The notes beneath the pieces are model-generated. The model did not search any database and was not told where the DNA came from. It worked only from the letters and a program-made list of their open reading frames with translations. The position numbers and the translations under genes are program-made. Below are positions 61,539 through 64,000 of a stretch of DNA of 64,000 nucleotides, piece by piece; the first letter of the stretch is position 1; every line of letters begins with the position of its first letter. The DNA is from Fistulifera solaris (taxonomy: Eukaryota; Bacillariophyta; Bacillariophyceae; Naviculales; Stauroneidaceae), in NCBI GenBank assembly GCA_030295235.1, contig AP026123.1:2356001-2420000 (forward strand), written 5' to 3'.

Positions 61539-64000
61539 ATGATGATGTGGCAGCGACTTTCGAAGCATTCTTCGAAACGACTCGTCGTAACAATATTACT
61601 GTGCAGTCTATTCCCTTCCGTCACCGCTTTTCTCATTTCGCAATCACAACAACCGCTTGTTTGTCCTCTATTTGCTACGAATAGTAGACAGCTCGATCTT
61701 TCGAATGTCGATCCAGATCAAATTCGACGACGTCAACTGCTGGTGTCTCTCTTGACCAGCGCCAGTGTTGCCTTTACGCCTCAAACGTCTTCAGCGACAG
61801 AAACCCCGGAAACTTTTTCAGAAACAAACTCTCTCCGCCAAGTCATTGTTCCGCCACTCGATGATAGTCAGTACGAGACTTACACATTACCCAATGGATT
61901 GCGCGTCTTGTTGTGTTCCGATCCGACATCCAACGAAGCGGCGGCCGCCATGGATGTCCATGTAGGAGGCGTGTTCGGATCCGGTACAAGTTCCCGGATT
62001 GGCGCATTTCAACGAGGTAGGCTTGTTGTATTTCTTGGTCTTATCTGGAGCTTTCGCTCACACAACATCCACATCAGCACATGCTCTTTTTGGGGACCAA
62101 ACCGTATCCACAAGAGGATTCGTTTGAATCGTTTCTCTCGTCGAATGGAGGATCCTCCAATGCGTTCACCGATAGCTTAGATACGGTGTATTACTTTGAT
62201 CTCAATGCGGATGGGGATGCCAAATTCGCGGAAGCCTTGCAACGTTTTGGAGCCTTTTTCAGTGAGCCGCTCTTCACCGAAGCAGGTACGCTTGAAAAGT
62301 CGTCGTTGGAGCCTGTCTTGCGTAAACCTCATCTCGTTCTTTCGTTGTACCATCTTACAATGCAGCGACGGGTCGAGAACTGAATGCCATTGAAAGTGAA
62401 AACGCCAAAAATTTGCAACAAGATTCATTTCGTGTGTTTCAGCTGGCCAAAGCACGCGCCAATCCGGATCATCCCTTTAGTAAATTCTTTACGGGAAACA
62501 AGGCTACCCTGTTGGACAACACTCTCGCACAAGGCATTAATCTGCGAAACGAATTAATTCAGTTCTATCAAAAGTATTATTCGGCCAATCAAATGACCTT
62601 GGCAGTGGTGGGTCCTCAATCCTTGGAGCAATTGCAGGACATGGTGGAGAAGGCATTTACAAAGATACCCAACCGCGACGTGCCGCCGCCCGAGGAATCC
62701 TGGCGTGGTATTTTGCCCTTCACTGCCAACAAAACATTCAATTCGAGTCCCATTCCCGCCTTTCGGCATATTGTAGAAGTCGTTCCAGTCCAGGACATTC
62801 GTCAAGTGACCATTTCGTGGCCCAAACTCATTGATTCACCGGAGGAGCTGCTGTTGAGTCGACTGGATAAACCCAACAATTACGTGGCGCATTTACTCGG
62901 CCACGAAGGACCAGGGTCCTTGTTATCGTATTTGAAACAAAAGGGATGGGCGAATTCCGTTGCTTCTGCCAACGAAGAAGAGTTGAATGACTTCGAGTCG
63001 TTTGATGTTGTGATCGGTTTGACGACACAAGGTTTGGAGCAAGTCGATAGTGTCATTGGGGCAGTCTTTTCGTATATTCGAATGATGCGTGAGCAACCAA
63101 TACCTAATTACATTTTTGAAGAGGTTCTCAAACTAGACGAGATCCAATGGCGATTTACGACCAAGAATGGAGGAGCTGGTTACGTTCAGTCGTTATCCAC
63201 CGCCATGCAAAAGTATCCTCCCGAGCTCTATGTGGCCGGTCCTAGACGTCTTGCGCTCAGCGAATACAACATGGATCCGCCTTTAACCGGTAATCCACGA
63301 TCATCGTTCTCATCGCGTGCACAACTAGAGAACACTCGATCTCTTGTCAACAATTATTTGACAAGCTTGACCGCGGACAATGCTATTATAACGGTACTCA
63401 GTAAAGCATTTGAAGGCAAAACGGACTTGAAAGAAAAGTGGTACGGAACCGACTACCGCGTCCGTGAAATTCCATTCAAGACATTGGATGAATGGAGAAA
63501 TCCCACGCCTGCGAAAAAGCTTAAATTGGCATACCCCAAGCCAAACCCATTCATACCGACAGAAGATGGACTGAGTGTCCGGATACCCAGGTCAAAAGCG
63601 GAAGATTCCAGAAGTCGGTCTTTTGAAGATCGAATGGTTCCCATCCCGCCACCACGAGTGATTCGAGATGATGGGCCCGACGGTCGATGGAAGGTGTACT
63701 TTCGGGAAGACGATCGTTTTGGTAAACCCAAAGGGTATCTAATCTTTCAAGTCATGTCGAAGGAAGTGTTTTCTTCTCCCTTCAAGGCTGCATTATCCAA
63801 TTTATTTGAGTTGTGTGCAACGGATCGGTTGACTGAATACGCCTATGATGGTAAGAATTGTTGCGCGTTTCATTAATTTTCCGTAAATAAGATGAATTAC
63901 TAACCCACCGGAATTAAAGCATCACTAGCGGGGCTAACCTATGATATTAAGGTACTGCCGCGCGGTGTTCGCCTTACCTTCGGTGGCTACAATGAGAAGC
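61539..64000 (+). CDS. M16 (pitrilysin/insulinase) metallopeptidase, plastid-targeted, 3' partial
   Basis: Exons 61539-62016, 62078-62285, 62366-63850 and 63920 onward; introns 62017-62077, 62286-62365 and 63851-63919 are all GT-AG. The N-terminus has a signal peptide ending SVTAF (Phe31), then IRRRQLLVSLLTSASVAFTP (residues 62-81) and TSSA, like a twin-Arg lumen signal. The zinc site HFNEH spans the first intron: GLAHFNEHMLFLGTKPYP. Next come SSNGGSSNAFTDSLDTVYYF and RELNAIESENAKNLQQDSFR (third metal ligand region), all M16A. One base is extra at the TT 61975-61976, before SDPVQVPGLAHF. The second half-barrel continues past the window edge. Role inferred: degradation of peptides in the plastid, perhaps the thylakoid lumen. 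Confidence 0.87.

Overview
This is a 64 kb stretch of nuclear genome from a diatom, most likely a raphid pennate close to Fistulifera or Phaeodactylum. The evidence is the mix of spliced genes with short GT-AG introns (about 60-155 nt), plastid proteins (CP12, an MGDG synthase, an M16 peptidase) that carry a signal peptide followed by a Phe at the predicted cleavage site, as in the diatom ASAFAP-type presequence, and a diatom-style leucine-rich repeat protein. Genes are dense, lie on both strands, and are often tail-to-tail with very short gaps. I see no tRNA, rRNA, CRISPR array, retroelement or virus-like element.

Layout. 0-8 kb: a partial TPR/lipocalin-like protein, a small mitochondrial-type protein, an LRR-like protein, an inactive-looking E2-like protein and two ankyrin proteins. 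8-13.4 kb: a GRAB-domain golgin and an ABCF3/GCN20-type ATPase, tail-to-tail. 13.4-18.2 kb: gene-poor, with a MITE-like inverted repeat, an HXXXD acyltransferase-like gene and a probable Dad1/DASH kinetochore subunit. 18-33 kb: a TPR protein, an Arf-GEF with an MABP-like domain in front of SEC7, VPS50/syndetin, V-ATPase subunit H and a secreted M43 metalloprotease. 33-41 kb: a TBC Rab-GAP, a phosphatase-cold shock-ASCH fusion, a MYND protein and a Ser-rich protein. 41-48 kb: ribosomal eS26, CP12, ESCRT-III VPS2, a TMEM65-ACT fusion, a Golgi glycosyltransferase and CCDC43. 48-64 kb: POL5/MYBBP1A, RINT1/Tip20, a MORN protein, a membrane protein, MGDG synthase, a tail-anchored purine nucleoside phosphorylase and an M16 peptidase running off the right edge.

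How the genes relate. Seven genes serve Golgi, endosome or vacuole trafficking (golgin, Arf-GEF, VPS50, V-ATPase H, TBC, VPS2, RINT1), but they are transcribed separately and nothing in the sequence shows co-regulation. The most unusual content is domain architecture: MABP-SEC7, MDP1-CSD-ASCH, TMEM65-ACT, a PNP with a C-terminal membrane anchor, a CP12 with a doubled signature, and an eS26 missing half of its zinc ligands.

A caution for every reader: about 25 positions have one base too many or too few inside otherwise well-conserved genes, mostly in A/T or G/C runs. The pattern looks like homopolymer error in a draft assembly rather than gene decay. Each such gene is therefore given as one CDS span with the break noted.
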